From positions 97,898-161,897 of the forward strand of contig CALXYO010000004.1 of the NCBI GenBank assembly GCA_944393005.1: 64,000 bases of DNA, in the 5' to 3' direction. The position numbers and the translations under genes are program-made. The notes below the pieces were generated by a model. It had not been told where the DNA came from and did not search any database. It was given only the letters and a program-made list of their open reading frames with translations. How positions within the stretch are numbered: position 1 is the stretch's first letter; every line of letters starts with the position of its first letter. Below are positions 18,401 to 26,819 of the stretch, piece after piece. Origin of the DNA: an uncultured Spirochaetales bacterium (lineage in GTDB: Bacteria; Spirochaetota; Spirochaetia; Sphaerochaetales; Sphaerochaetaceae).

Positions 18401-18921
18401 GCTCTTTCCTTCGCCTCGTCATAGCGGTCATGGAGAAGGTTTTGCAGTATCTCGCCGCCAAGACATGCCGAAAGGCAGATGAGATCCTCGTTGTGGGATG
18501 AGAGTACTTCGTCATCGATTCTGGGTTTGTAGTAGAAGCCTTCAGTATTTGCGATGGTCGTGAGCTCCATCAGGTGATGATAGCCTCTGTCGTTCATCGC
18601 AAGCAGGATGAGATGATAGAAATGGTTGCGTCCTTCCGATGTCGGACTCTGGTCCCTCCTGTTTTTCGGATTCATGTAGAATTCGCTGCCGATGATGGGC
18701 TTTATACCGGCTGCCTTGCATGCTTTGTAGAACTTCAGCGCACCGTACATGTTGCCGTGGTCGGTGATGGCTATGGCATCCATGTTGTTTTCCTTGCATT
18801 TTGCAATGTATTTGCTTATCTGGGCAGCTCCGTCCAGAAGGGAATAGTCGGTATGGTTGTGCAGATGGATGAATCCGCTCCTCTTTGCTTCTGTTTCCTG
18901 ATTGATGATCTCTTCACTCAT
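15463..18921 (-). CDS. dnaE: DNA polymerase III subunit alpha
   Basis: Replicative DNA polymerase catalytic subunit. From ATG 18921 it is 1152 residues: PHP domain (FIHLHNHTDYSLLDG), C-family polymerase core with catalytic acids in PDFDIDF and GPGRGSGAGSLVAY, a helix-hairpin-helix (QADILRRIMGKKK), and an OB domain near the C-terminus. The longer frame to 18999 adds 26 residues not expected for DnaE, whose PHP domain begins close to the N-terminus. TATACT lies 7 nt before the ATG with no ribosome site, suggesting a leaderless transcript. First gene of dnaE-yggT-recG. Confidence 0.96.
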   Translation of the reverse strand: MSEEIINQETEAKRSGFIHLHNHTDYSLLDGAAQISKYIAKCKENNMDAIAITDHGNMYGALKFYKACKAAGIKPIIGSEFYMNPKNRRDQSPTSEGRNHFYHLILLAMNDRGYHHLMELTTIANTEGFYYKPRIDDEVLSSHNEDLICLSACLGGEILQNLLHDRYDEAKERASWFKNLFGDRYYIELQDHGLEEQKRTNPLLIKLAKELDIPLVCTNDIHYINREDANAHDTLLCIGTNAKKRDEKRMRFPNDNFYFKSEEEMRSIFSYCPEAVDNTRVIADRCNLDVVFPGPLLPDYEIPEGFKDTKEYLVHLANEGCVRRYGEITPSLRERLDHELDIILKMNFDGYFLIVRDYIYWAKTHDIPVGPGRGSGAGSLVAYCVDITDVDPIKYNLLFERFLNPERVSMPDFDIDFCFERRGEVIQYVTEHYGKDRVGQICTFGTLKAKAVVKDVARVLDIPFDESTAICKFIPDEPKMTIDKAIAQEPKLQEIIDRGGVYAELFDTARRLEGGARHTSLHAAGVVIGKTDLIDYVPISFDPKTRSIATQYTMDQIEECGLVKMDFLGLKTLTLIKHTVDLIHKKDPSFDISKINEEDKPTFDMLKRGDSECVFQFESGGMQKVLRDAQPESIEDLVALNALYRPGPMQYIDRFVSCKNGLQPIEYADPELEPVLKNTYGVIVYQEQVMQVAQIIAGYSLGQADILRRIMGKKKVEKLAEEKVKFVAGAVKLGRDAKHAEEIFEMLEPFAQYGFNKSHAVAYSIVAYQTAFLKANYPAEFLAANLTNEMTNPDKFKDYLTLADNMGIRILPPSINDSDMHFNVVGNAIVYGLAGIKTVGENITKLIVQEREENGKYKSFMDFLSRQSDGIVNSRILEALIKAGCFDCLGEDRATLMANLDAAIAYDKGCRETTAYGQISLFGDEVQLDEFVFRPAEPWSKREMLDMEKELIGRYVSGHPLDSYKEDIERCVWVDISKPDELPRERDVNLICQVSSLRVIKTKKGTLMASLVLTNYQGSIEAVIFPKVFQELGEKIQDDGIYGFTGRFDERRDGGGFQFIISNAVDPKELPSEAVRSIGLALDSALLAGSEGDHYLNEVISFLIEHSGSLPLNIYLDDRKDQYVKSGFSIAYYKEIRKDLAAFPVIRNVYIA

Positions 18922-19023
18922 AAGGAGAAGTATAACGGAAAAAGCCTTGTTTGTCTCACTTCCACCGGCCTGAAAGATATCGGATTGCGAGTGAAGCATG
19001 ATCGTAATAAAGAGAATTAAGGA

Positions 19024-19410
19024 ATGAGAAGAAAACTGCTTACGGCAGAGGGCGGAGATTTCCAGAAAGTGGAAGATCCTGATATTGAGTTCAAACCATC
19101 ACTTTCTTTCCAGTACAGACATGCCATCAGTGAATCCACGAAAATTGAGACAGGTATCGGTGTATATTACGGTTATACTTCAACAAAAGAGTCCGGCATG
19201 AAGATATCCATGTGGCAGATCGGTGCTGAAGGCAATGTCGTAATCTCGTTTGAGCCGGCTGAACATTTTGCGCTCAAAGCCGGAGCAAAGGTGCTTGTTC
19301 CAATATTCACAAATGCAAGTGCAACCATGTATGGTATTACATTGGAATACGATGTGAATTGCTACGGAATAGGAGTGATCCCATATCTGGGTATTGCTTA
19401 CATTTATTGA
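19024..19410 (+). pseudogene. Outer-membrane beta-barrel-like fragment
   Basis: A 128-residue frame with the alternating polar/aromatic pattern of a beta barrel (LSFQYRHAISESTKIETGIGVYYGY, EHFALKAGAKVLVP, ending PYLGIAYIY with a terminal aromatic, as outer-membrane barrels do). There is no signal peptide and no convincing ribosome site, and the upstream sequence is the dnaE 5' region. It is therefore best read as the C-terminal remainder of a porin/opacity-like protein, though a novel short protein cannot be excluded. The neighbouring lipoprotein suggests both came with an envelope gene cluster. Confidence 0.45.
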
Positions 19411-19431
19411 TGGTTCTGGTAATTAGTTGAT

Positions 19432-19815
19432 ATGCGGAAATTTATTATAATACTTATATCCGTGCCAGTGATATTCCTGTCCACATCTTGTGCGACTCTT
19501 TTCTGTGGCAATACTGATGAGGTTGTCATTACGACAAGCCCATCTGATGCACTTGTTTCTGTCAACGGTATACCGCGAGGCCATACTCCGCTGACATTGG
19601 AGCTTGAGAAAGGGAACTCATACAGCATTAGGATTGAAAAGGAAGGATACCAGGACGGCTACGCGACCATAAGCGACAAGGTCGGTGCCGGATGGGTTGT
19701 ACTTGATGTCTTTACAGGATTTGTTCCTCTGATCATTGATGCGGTCACAGGTTCTTGGTCCGGATTGGAGCCTGATAATATCAGTCTGGCACTTATGCCG
19801 CTTTCAGCAGAATAG
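19432..19815 (+). CDS. PEGA-domain lipoprotein
   Basis: Small envelope lipoprotein. The N-terminus MRKFIIILISVPVIFLSTSC is a lipoprotein signal peptide with Cys20 as the likely lipidated residue. Residues ~30-80 form a PEGA domain (VVITTSPSDALVSVNGIPRG, then TPLTLELEKG), a beta-sandwich found in surface proteins. A short hydrophobic stretch follows (VVLDVFTGFVPLIIDAVTG). 127 residues, apparently complete and followed by a terminator. Function is unknown; it is 21 nt after the barrel fragment. Confidence 0.8.
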   Translation: MRKFIIILISVPVIFLSTSCATLFCGNTDEVVITTSPSDALVSVNGIPRGHTPLTLELEKGNSYSIRIEKEGYQDGYATISDKVGAGWVVLDVFTGFVPLIIDAVTGSWSGLEPDNISLALMPLSAE

Positions 19816-19840
19816 AGTGGTCTGAGGCTGAAAGAATAAC

Positions 19841-19881
19841 CGGCCGGATAACCCGTCTGATGATGGGGTCCGGCCGTTTTT
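19841..19881 (+). terminator. Rho-independent terminator after PEGA lipoprotein
   Basis: CGGCCGGA (19841-19848) pairs with TCCGGCCG (19869-19876), followed by five T. The inner AACCC/GGGGT bases can extend the stem. Confidence 0.85.
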
Positions 19882-19908
19882 GATGAAGATAATCATGTGG
19901 TCAGCTTT

Positions 19909-20808
19909 TCATTTCGGCGTGTAGCAGAGCACTGTCTCGTTCATGTCCCTGAACATGTCATGGAAGAGTCCCCTTATCCTTGCTTCCTGCAGTGCTGATA
20001 TGCCGGAAAGGTTTTCCTTTATATAATCCACCACATAGTTCTCGACCGTTGCATAGCGCGTGATGCTGAGGGGGAGCTGTACGCTTGTGATCAGGTTGTC
20101 GAGATCGCGTGAATAGCAGAATCCTTTGTCAGGCAGTGTGAAGATTATCCTTGCGTATGAGATGTTCCCTTGTTCAAAACGTGCGACAAGTGCCAGAGCG
20201 ACTGCGTTTTCCTTGTCGGATATCGGAGTGCCGGCGCTCCTGAAGTACTGGTAGTCGTACTGCTGTATCGCGATCCTCACCTTGGAAAGCAGTCCGCCCT
20301 CCGGCATCTCAAGCTTTCCGTTCTTGTCATATATCCTGGACAGCTGGAACCATTTCGAGTGCATTCTCTTCTTCAGGTACCTTATTTCAACTGCGGCATC
20401 GAGAATCATCAGTGTGGAGGCGAGATTGGTCTTGAATGATTTCGTACACAGGGAGCCTCCGATTGTGATCTTTTCCCGGACTGTCCTGCATGCGGTGCTG
20501 TTGATCGTTTCAAGCAGGATCCGCGGCAGTACGAGCTTGCCGGCCTGTGCGATATCGTTGATGCTCACCATTGCGCCGAATTCCGCAAAGCGGTCGTTTC
20601 TGAGGAAGTGATGCAGCTCCTCCACCTTGTCCAGTGAAATGAGCTCGACATTGGCTCTCTGGCTGGGATAGTAGTCAGGACGGCTCATGATCTCAGTTCC
20701 GCCTGCCCAGAGCACGGGCGTCACATCGCGGTAGCTGAGAATCGTATTGTTGTATTCCGCCATGTTGAGCGGCTCGTGTATGTTAGGTGACCGGAGTTCT
20801 GCGTACAT
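19909..20808 (-). CDS. FAD-binding subunit of xanthine dehydrogenase-type enzyme
   Basis: Flavoprotein subunit of a molybdenum hydroxylase-type complex, passing electrons between an iron-sulfur subunit and an acceptor. The two FAD loops are present: AGGTEIMSR (~35-43) and TIGGSLC (~118-124), followed by a CO-dehydrogenase flavoprotein C-terminal domain. Length 299 is normal. Third gene of a minus-strand operon; its start overlaps the iron-sulfur subunit gene by 26 nt. The substrate cannot be assigned. Confidence 0.85.
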   Translation of the reverse strand: MYAELRSPNIHEPLNMAEYNNTILSYRDVTPVLWAGGTEIMSRPDYYPSQRANVELISLDKVEELHHFLRNDRFAEFGAMVSINDIAQAGKLVLPRILLETINSTACRTVREKITIGGSLCTKSFKTNLASTLMILDAAVEIRYLKKRMHSKWFQLSRIYDKNGKLEMPEGGLLSKVRIAIQQYDYQYFRSAGTPISDKENAVALALVARFEQGNISYARIIFTLPDKGFCYSRDLDNLITSVQLPLSITRYATVENYVVDYIKENLSGISALQEARIRGLFHDMFRDMNETVLCYTPK

Positions 20809-21289
20809 TCTTTCTCTTTCTCCTGTTGCTGATGCTTTCCTTCACGACGGCAAGAAAGCTTGCGCTGTCCATGCAGAAACAGCGGATCAGCTGTGATTCC
20901 TGAAGTATCTCGTTGTCATCAATGTCGCTGCCGCCTCTCTCGTAGCGCCGCACTATGCTTTCAATCAGCAGCACCCTTGATGCATAACAGGTGTCGCAGG
21001 GGAAGGCGGAGCATGCGGCGAATGCCTTCTCTATGTCCCTGTAGTCCCTTGTCCTGCAGAAACCGTCGTAGGTGACGATTGTCCTGCCCCTTACCGCAAA
21101 GGATGGAATCAGGCAGGAGAGGACGGCTCTTCCTTCCAGAAGGACTATGCAGTTGCCGCACATCCTGCCGTTGCAGTGGCTGTGAATCGATTTTATCTCA
21201 AGGTCATCGCGCAGCAGAAGGTTGAGAGGCTTGTCGCTGCTCACCGACAGTGCAAGATATTTACCGTCGACAGTAAGTTCAATTTTCAC
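20783..21289 (-). CDS. 2Fe-2S subunit of xanthine dehydrogenase-type enzyme
   Basis: Small electron-transfer subunit with two [2Fe-2S] domains. The plant-ferredoxin-like domain keeps HC-x4-C-x2-C (HCNGRMCGNC, ~38-47) and a fourth Cys in VLSC. The C-terminal domain keeps CDTC and the paired CFC near the end, which ligate the second cluster. 168 residues is the usual size. It overlaps the large-subunit gene by 11 nt and the FAD-subunit gene by 26 nt. Both clusters look intact even though the large subunit is unusual. Confidence 0.85.
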   Translation of the reverse strand: MKIELTVDGKYLALSVSSDKPLNLLLRDDLEIKSIHSHCNGRMCGNCIVLLEGRAVLSCLIPSFAVRGRTIVTYDGFCRTRDYRDIEKAFAACSAFPCDTCYASRVLLIESIVRRYERGGSDIDDNEILQESQLIRCFCMDSASFLAVVKESISNRRKRKNVRRTPVT

Positions 21290-23246
21290 CTGCAGTCTCC
21301 TTTTCGTTCAAAGCTTTCTGTATGTCGGAAGGAGAGACGGGAAGTCCTTCTTCTATTGCCGGGACACACTGGTTGAGCGCGCTGAGAAACGCCGCCCTGG
21401 TGAGCGCGTCCACGGCCTGGGTGAGGGCTGATGAGTATTCAGCGATCGTCTCATGCACAGAGAAGCTGATGCTGAACGGTCTCTCGCTTTCAGCGGAAAG
21501 CAGTGCGCCGCATTCACTGAGCGTTCTTGTTATGGTGCTTCTGACTTCCGCTTCGATATTCTTCCTGTTGTCCAGTCTTCCGATGTCGACACTGACCCAT
21601 GCACCGGTCGCGACAGGTATGAAGCTTATATTGTCCACTCTTATCTCAATGATCACGGCGGCGCGGCCCCTCTGGTCGAATTCACACGGCATGAGGTTGT
21701 CATCACATGCGAAGTACAGCGAGATCGGCGGTTTCTCCTCCTTCCTCTGTATGTTGAGCTTTGAACATGCTCCTGCAAGCTGCGAGAGGAAACTCGCACG
21801 GTTTCTGGAAAGCATGTCAGGTCCGGAATCGATCAGCACACCGTCATTGTCGAGAACCATGACCTCTCCGTCGCTGCCGAGGTCGACTTCACCTGAGATG
21901 ATGTTTTTCACGGTCGATTCAAAACCGCTGTCTTCCATGAATGAAGTGAGAAGGGTGATGTTCTGCTTTTCCGTCAGTGTTATCTTGGCCTGGCTGCTGA
22001 CCTGTCTTGCAAGCGTTGTCGAGAAGCCCGCAACAGAGATGCCGCAGGCAATGCCGATGCCTCTGTTGAACGGAATTACCGAATAGTCGTTGTGCTGTGT
22101 CTCGTAGCTGGACCACTTGCGGTTGAAATCGCTTTTCTCCACTATGTCCCTTTCCAGCTCCACGAGGGGTGAGAGCTGCACTGAGGGAAGATAATCTGTG
22201 AACGATCTTTTCCCGTCCCGGCTGACGTATTCTTTCCACTGTGGCACCGGGATCTCAAAAGCCGATGCGATATGGGAAAGATGGGCTTCGCTTGTGAAAA
22301 GGGCATCGGCGTAGCCGCAGCCGGAATAGAAGAGGGAGGGGCGTGAAGCACTGCGCTTTGTCGTGACGCTGGCATTGAAATAGGAAAGAGGGTAGTTCGG
22401 GATAAGTCCGGCAAGTGCCTGTCTTATGTATTCCTTGTCCTCTATCTGGAAGGCTCCAAGTTCGGCTTCCATCGTGCACTCTTCGTATACCGGCTTTCCG
22501 TCTTCAGTGCACCACGTTGTCCTTTCCACACTCAGCAGAGGACTGTCTGAACAGGCATTGCCTGAGAGAACAACAGGAACTCCCGCCCTGATTGTTCCCA
22601 TCGCTGCTATGTATGCAAACACAGCAGGGCAGATGAGGTATTCATTGTGAAGCGGATTGCACGGCATCTGATGAACGATCACGTTTGAGACGTCAAGGGA
22701 GAGAAGCTGTGCGACATTGACCCTTATGAGCTGAGGCCACTGGGTCGGCACTTCTATGTGCATCTTGTCTCCTTCCTGCCATGCCTCGCAGCTTATTATG
22801 GTGCTGCTTGTGTATGATGCGGCCTTTGTCCTGAACTTTGTCTTTATCTCCCTCATGTTGCCGGTATTCTCACTTCTGCTTCCGATTATCAGGGAATCAG
22901 TGAAGCCGTCCTCGAAGTTGAAGTGGTTCTGCCCGTCATCAAGACTTTCGTATTCAAACTGTATGTTCTTCGCCTGCATGGCCACAGACTCGTTGTCTGG
23001 ACCGAAAACGGCCATCACGGGCTGCTGGGGGAAAAGAATGTTGTCCTCGCTGAGGACAGGAACGCTGCCGGAGAATACGGACAGCACGCCGTTTGAGGGG
23101 AAATCCTGCTTCCTCAGGGTGAAATAACGTTCTCCCAGATCGGGAAGACTGATGTTCTTTATCCTGACTCCCGCTTTCCCGCTGTTTAGTACCACACCAT
23201 AGAACTTATTGCTTTTGTTCTGGCTTGATCGCATGTGTTCTGCCAT
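21279..23246 (-). CDS. Divergent molybdopterin-subunit homologue (XdhA/CoxL family)
   Basis: Large subunit of the operon, recognisable as a xanthine dehydrogenase/aldehyde oxidase homologue by gene order, length and patches such as VPTQWPQLIRVNVAQLL and SGPDMLSRNRASF. At 655 residues it is about 100 shorter than typical. The canonical GGGFG(G/R)K loop is replaced around MPCNPLHNEYL, the GQGxxT loop reads EDSGFEST, and no clear GxGE catalytic motif is seen near the C-terminus. It may bind a different cofactor, be regulatory, or be drifting. TAAACT lies 6 nt before the ATG with no ribosome site. Confidence 0.65.
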   Translation of the reverse strand: MAEHMRSSQNKSNKFYGVVLNSGKAGVRIKNISLPDLGERYFTLRKQDFPSNGVLSVFSGSVPVLSEDNILFPQQPVMAVFGPDNESVAMQAKNIQFEYESLDDGQNHFNFEDGFTDSLIIGSRSENTGNMREIKTKFRTKAASYTSSTIISCEAWQEGDKMHIEVPTQWPQLIRVNVAQLLSLDVSNVIVHQMPCNPLHNEYLICPAVFAYIAAMGTIRAGVPVVLSGNACSDSPLLSVERTTWCTEDGKPVYEECTMEAELGAFQIEDKEYIRQALAGLIPNYPLSYFNASVTTKRSASRPSLFYSGCGYADALFTSEAHLSHIASAFEIPVPQWKEYVSRDGKRSFTDYLPSVQLSPLVELERDIVEKSDFNRKWSSYETQHNDYSVIPFNRGIGIACGISVAGFSTTLARQVSSQAKITLTEKQNITLLTSFMEDSGFESTVKNIISGEVDLGSDGEVMVLDNDGVLIDSGPDMLSRNRASFLSQLAGACSKLNIQRKEEKPPISLYFACDDNLMPCEFDQRGRAAVIIEIRVDNISFIPVATGAWVSVDIGRLDNRKNIEAEVRSTITRTLSECGALLSAESERPFSISFSVHETIAEYSSALTQAVDALTRAAFLSALNQCVPAIEEGLPVSPSDIQKALNEKETAGEN

Positions 23247-23395
23247 AAGGCAAGTTTAGCACAAGGCAGGGGAAAAGAGAAAGCCTTTCTCTGTCCTGTC
23301 TGCCTGCACGGGAAAAAGGGAAATATTTTTTTCTTTCCATTGCAATCGATTTCATAATATAATGGAGCCGTTGTTTGAAAAGGAGAATAAAGCTG

Positions 23396-24625
23396 ATGAT
23401 TCACGTCATAGAAGAAGCCGGCAGATGCCTGCAGTGCAGAAAACCGCTCTGCCGTACCGGCTGCCCGATATCCACTGATATCCCGGGCATGATAAAGCTG
23501 CTGAAGGAAAACAAGGTGAAGGAAGCGGGGAAGATGCTTTTCTCTAACAATCCTCTTTCCGTTGTATGTTCGCTTGTGTGCGATCATCAGAAACAGTGTG
23601 AGGGACACTGCGTGCTCTCCCGCCGCGGCGAAGGTGTTCATATCTCATCAATCGAGAACTATATCTCTGATGCCTGTCTTGACACGGTTGAGATTGACAG
23701 TGCGCAGAGCAACGGAAACATGATAGCCGTAATAGGGGCCGGACCTGCCGGCATAACGATTGCCATTGAGATGAGAAAGATGGGCTACGATGTCACGATC
23801 TTCGATTCGCGTGACAAGATCGGCGGGGTCATGCGTTACGGAATTCCCGAATTCCGTCTGCCCAAGTCGATACTTGACCGTTATAAGATCCGCCTTTCTG
23901 AAATCGGGATTCATATCAGGCCGAACACCACCATAGGAGGTGCGCTTGTCATTGATGATCTTCTGAGGGACGGCTACAAGGCGATATTCATTGGAACCGG
24001 AGTCTGGAGGCCGAAGAAGCTTTCAATACCCGGCGAGAGCCTTGGCAATGTGCATTACGCAATCGACTTCCTGGTCAATCCCGATTCATATGATCTTGGC
24101 AAGAAGATCGCCATCATCGGTGCCGGCAATACGGCAATGGATGTGGCACGTACCATACTGCGTTCTCCCGGCCGTCATGAGGTCACGATATACGCAAGGA
24201 GGAATGCCTGCGACGCCGCTGTGGAAGAGAAGGAATATGCGATGCTTGAAGGAGCCGCGTTCGAATACTGCATGAAGCCTGTGCGCATAGAAAAGGACGG
24301 GCCTGTGTTCGTGAGGACCATCCTCGATGATGAAGGTCATATTATCGGAGAAGAGGATGGGGAGATCAGGGTTGAGGCGGACAATGTCTTCATCGCAATC
24401 TCACAAGGCCCCAAGAGCAAGCTTGTCGACACCACTGAAGGTCTTAAACCGAGCAGAAACGGACTTCTGCTCACAGACGAGAAGGGGCAGACCACCCATC
24501 CCGGCATCTTCGCGGCCGGTGATGTGGTTCTCGGTGCCCGCACCGTTGTTGAAGCCGTGAACTATGCCAAGAAAGTCGCACTCAGCATGGACGAGTACGT
24601 CAGAAGTCTTTCCCGGCAGGTCTAA
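23396..24625 (+). CDS. GltD-like NAD(P)-dependent flavin oxidoreductase
   Basis: Soluble FAD/NAD(P) oxidoreductase related to the small subunit of glutamate synthase and NfnB/SudA-type proteins. The N-terminus has a cysteine-rich dihydroprymidine-dehydrogenase-type Fe-S domain (CLQCRKPLCRTGCP and a second C-x3-C-x4-C-x3-C set near residues 50-70), then FAD Rossmann motif VIGAGPAGITIA and NAD(P) motif IIGAGNTAMDVAR, then AAGDVVLGARTVVEA. ATG 23396 follows AAAGGAGAAT; the longer TTG start at 23375 is rejected. 409 residues. No large GltB subunit is nearby, so it probably works as a stand-alone or with another partner. Confidence 0.85.
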   Translation: MIHVIEEAGRCLQCRKPLCRTGCPISTDIPGMIKLLKENKVKEAGKMLFSNNPLSVVCSLVCDHQKQCEGHCVLSRRGEGVHISSIENYISDACLDTVEIDSAQSNGNMIAVIGAGPAGITIAIEMRKMGYDVTIFDSRDKIGGVMRYGIPEFRLPKSILDRYKIRLSEIGIHIRPNTTIGGALVIDDLLRDGYKAIFIGTGVWRPKKLSIPGESLGNVHYAIDFLVNPDSYDLGKKIAIIGAGNTAMDVARTILRSPGRHEVTIYARRNACDAAVEEKEYAMLEGAAFEYCMKPVRIEKDGPVFVRTILDDEGHIIGEEDGEIRVEADNVFIAISQGPKSKLVDTTEGLKPSRNGLLLTDEKGQTTHPGIFAAGDVVLGARTVVEAVNYAKKVALSMDEYVRSLSRQV

Positions 24626-24658
24626 ACGAAAAGACGTTTTCAGGCTATACTTCCTTAC

Positions 24659-26767
24659 ATGGATCTGCAGAAAAGAGTACAGGCGCTCAGTGACGAGCTG
24701 TTAAAGGCTCAGAAAGCTTATTATGTTGACGGCAGACCGCTCATGAGCGATCTGGAGTATGATGGTCTTTTTGACGAACTTTCCGCGATAGAGAGAGAAC
24801 ATCCCGAGCTCAGGAGCGAGAATTCACCGACAATGAGGGTCGGCTCCGATCTTACCAGCGACTTTCCCGAGGTTGAGCATACGATTCCCGTTCTCTCCCT
24901 TGACAAGGCATACAGCGCTGCTGAGGTTGTTTCCTGGATGGAGAAGACCTCAGCATCCGCGCATGGCAATCTCTCGTTCGTCGAGGAAGAGAAAATAGAC
25001 GGTATCTCAATCGTTCTTTATTATGAGGAAGGTATGTTCGTGAGGGCGCTGACGCGCGGCAACGGTTATGTGGGCAATGACGTGAGCGACAATATAAGGA
25101 CGATAAAGACGATTCCTCTGCGCCTTTCCCGGCCCGTCACGATTGCCGTGAGGGGAGAGGTGTATCTTCCCAAAGCCGACTTCGAACGTCTCAAGGAATC
25201 GAATCCCGAGGTCGCCAATGCCCGGAATATGACTGCGGGTACTGTGAGAAGGCAGAAGAGCAGCGAGGCGGCTCAGGTTCCTCTCACGATTTTCGTCTAC
25301 GAAGGTTTCTGGGCGGACAAGAGTGAGACTCCTGACAATCATCTTGCGATTCTTGCCTGCCTGAAGGAGCTTGGATTCAGGATCAATCCGCACCTTGCCG
25401 TATTCTCATCATCGGCAGAGCATTCGAGAAACCTTATTGAGGATGCCGGACTGGAAGCCCGTGCCTTCGCATTCGGCGATCTTGCATCGTACCTTGAGGA
25501 AGTGACACAGAAACGTAAAAGCCTTGAGTATGAGATCGACGGTATGGTCACAAAGGTAAATGAGATCGCCGTGCGCGATGCTCTTGGCTATACCGAGCAT
25601 CATCCTCGCTGGGCCATCGCATATAAATTTGAGTCCCCTCAGGCCGTGACAAAAGTGCTTGCCGTCACGGTGCAGGTCGGCAGAACTGGCCGCATAACGC
25701 CTGTTGCCGAACTTGAGCCCGTCTCCCTTGCCGGTTCAACGGTGAAAAGGGCGACACTGCACAATCAGGAATATATCGATGAACTGGAACTTGCCATCGG
25801 CGATACCGTCTCCGTCGTCAAGAGAGGGGATGTGATTCCTGCCGTTGAGGAAGTGCTTGAGAAGAATGAGGAAGGAAACAAGACATACGTCATTCCTCCT
25901 CTATGCCCGACCTGTTCAGCTCCCCTTGTCCATAAAGGCGCGCATCTCTTCTGCCCGAACAGGGATTGCCCGGATCAGGTGAAGGGGAGGCTTTCCTTCT
26001 TTACGGCACGCGACCAGATGGATATGGACTCCATAGGCCCGAAGGCCATCGAGAAGCTTTATGACATGCATCTCGTAAGGGATATACCGGATCTGTACAC
26101 ATGTGACTACAGTCTGCTTCTCACAGAAAAGGGATATGGGGAGAAGATGGTGAAGGCTTTCCGTGATGCGGTTGAGGAGTCGAAGAAAAGGCCGTTTGCC
26201 ACTGTTCTTGCCTCCCTCGGCCTTCCTGAGGTGGGAAGCAAGGGCGCCGAGATTCTCATCAAGGGCGGCTTCCGTTCCATTGACGACCTGCTGAAGGCAA
26301 GTGATGAGAATGATGTCGCCGCATTCACTTCCATTCCCCAGATAGGAGAGCAGACCGCGCATCTGATAATCGAGGCCCTGAGGGATGAAGCGATGAGGGA
26401 CAGGATCGGAAAACTCAGGGCGGCAGGACTGCAGTTCGAGGCGCATGATGATCAGGGCGACAAGCCTGACCAGATATTTGCCGGACAGGTGTGGGCCGTC
26501 ACCGGAAGCTTCGAGCATTTCAATCCCCGTTCGCTTGCGCTCAGGGAGCTTGAAAAGAGGGGCGCCCGTACTGTATCGTCAATTACAGGAAAAACCACAC
26601 ACCTGCTTGCGGGTCAGGGCGGCGGAGGAAAGAGAAACACGGCCCTTGCCCTGGGTGTGAAGATCGTGAGTGAGGATGAGTTTCTCTCTCTTCTCTCTCA
26701 GGGGGAGAAAAAGGAGGAAAATAAGGAGGAGGACAGAGGACAGGCACAGCTTTCCTTTGATTTCTGA
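24659..26767 (+). CDS. ligA: NAD-dependent DNA ligase
   Basis: Seals nicks in replication and repair using NAD+. Ia domain with YY..D.P..SD.EYD; adenylation lysine K112 in EEKIDGIS; OB fold; tetracysteine zinc finger (CPTC...CPNRDC, residues ~420-440); HhH repeats; C-terminal BRCT domain (~625-695). 702 residues with a charged tail. No ribosome site precedes the ATG, but TATACT lies exactly 7 nt upstream, so the mRNA is probably leaderless. It stands alone between the flavoprotein and aminotransferase genes. Confidence 0.96.
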   Translation: MDLQKRVQALSDELLKAQKAYYVDGRPLMSDLEYDGLFDELSAIEREHPELRSENSPTMRVGSDLTSDFPEVEHTIPVLSLDKAYSAAEVVSWMEKTSASAHGNLSFVEEEKIDGISIVLYYEEGMFVRALTRGNGYVGNDVSDNIRTIKTIPLRLSRPVTIAVRGEVYLPKADFERLKESNPEVANARNMTAGTVRRQKSSEAAQVPLTIFVYEGFWADKSETPDNHLAILACLKELGFRINPHLAVFSSSAEHSRNLIEDAGLEARAFAFGDLASYLEEVTQKRKSLEYEIDGMVTKVNEIAVRDALGYTEHHPRWAIAYKFESPQAVTKVLAVTVQVGRTGRITPVAELEPVSLAGSTVKRATLHNQEYIDELELAIGDTVSVVKRGDVIPAVEEVLEKNEEGNKTYVIPPLCPTCSAPLVHKGAHLFCPNRDCPDQVKGRLSFFTARDQMDMDSIGPKAIEKLYDMHLVRDIPDLYTCDYSLLLTEKGYGEKMVKAFRDAVEESKKRPFATVLASLGLPEVGSKGAEILIKGGFRSIDDLLKASDENDVAAFTSIPQIGEQTAHLIIEALRDEAMRDRIGKLRAAGLQFEAHDDQGDKPDQIFAGQVWAVTGSFEHFNPRSLALRELEKRGARTVSSITGKTTHLLAGQGGGGKRNTALALGVKIVSEDEFLSLLSQGEKKEENKEEDRGQAQLSFDF

Positions 26768-26819
26768 AAACAACCCGCTCGTAGAGTGAGTATTATCTTT
26801 TAACTGGCAGGAGCTGCTT

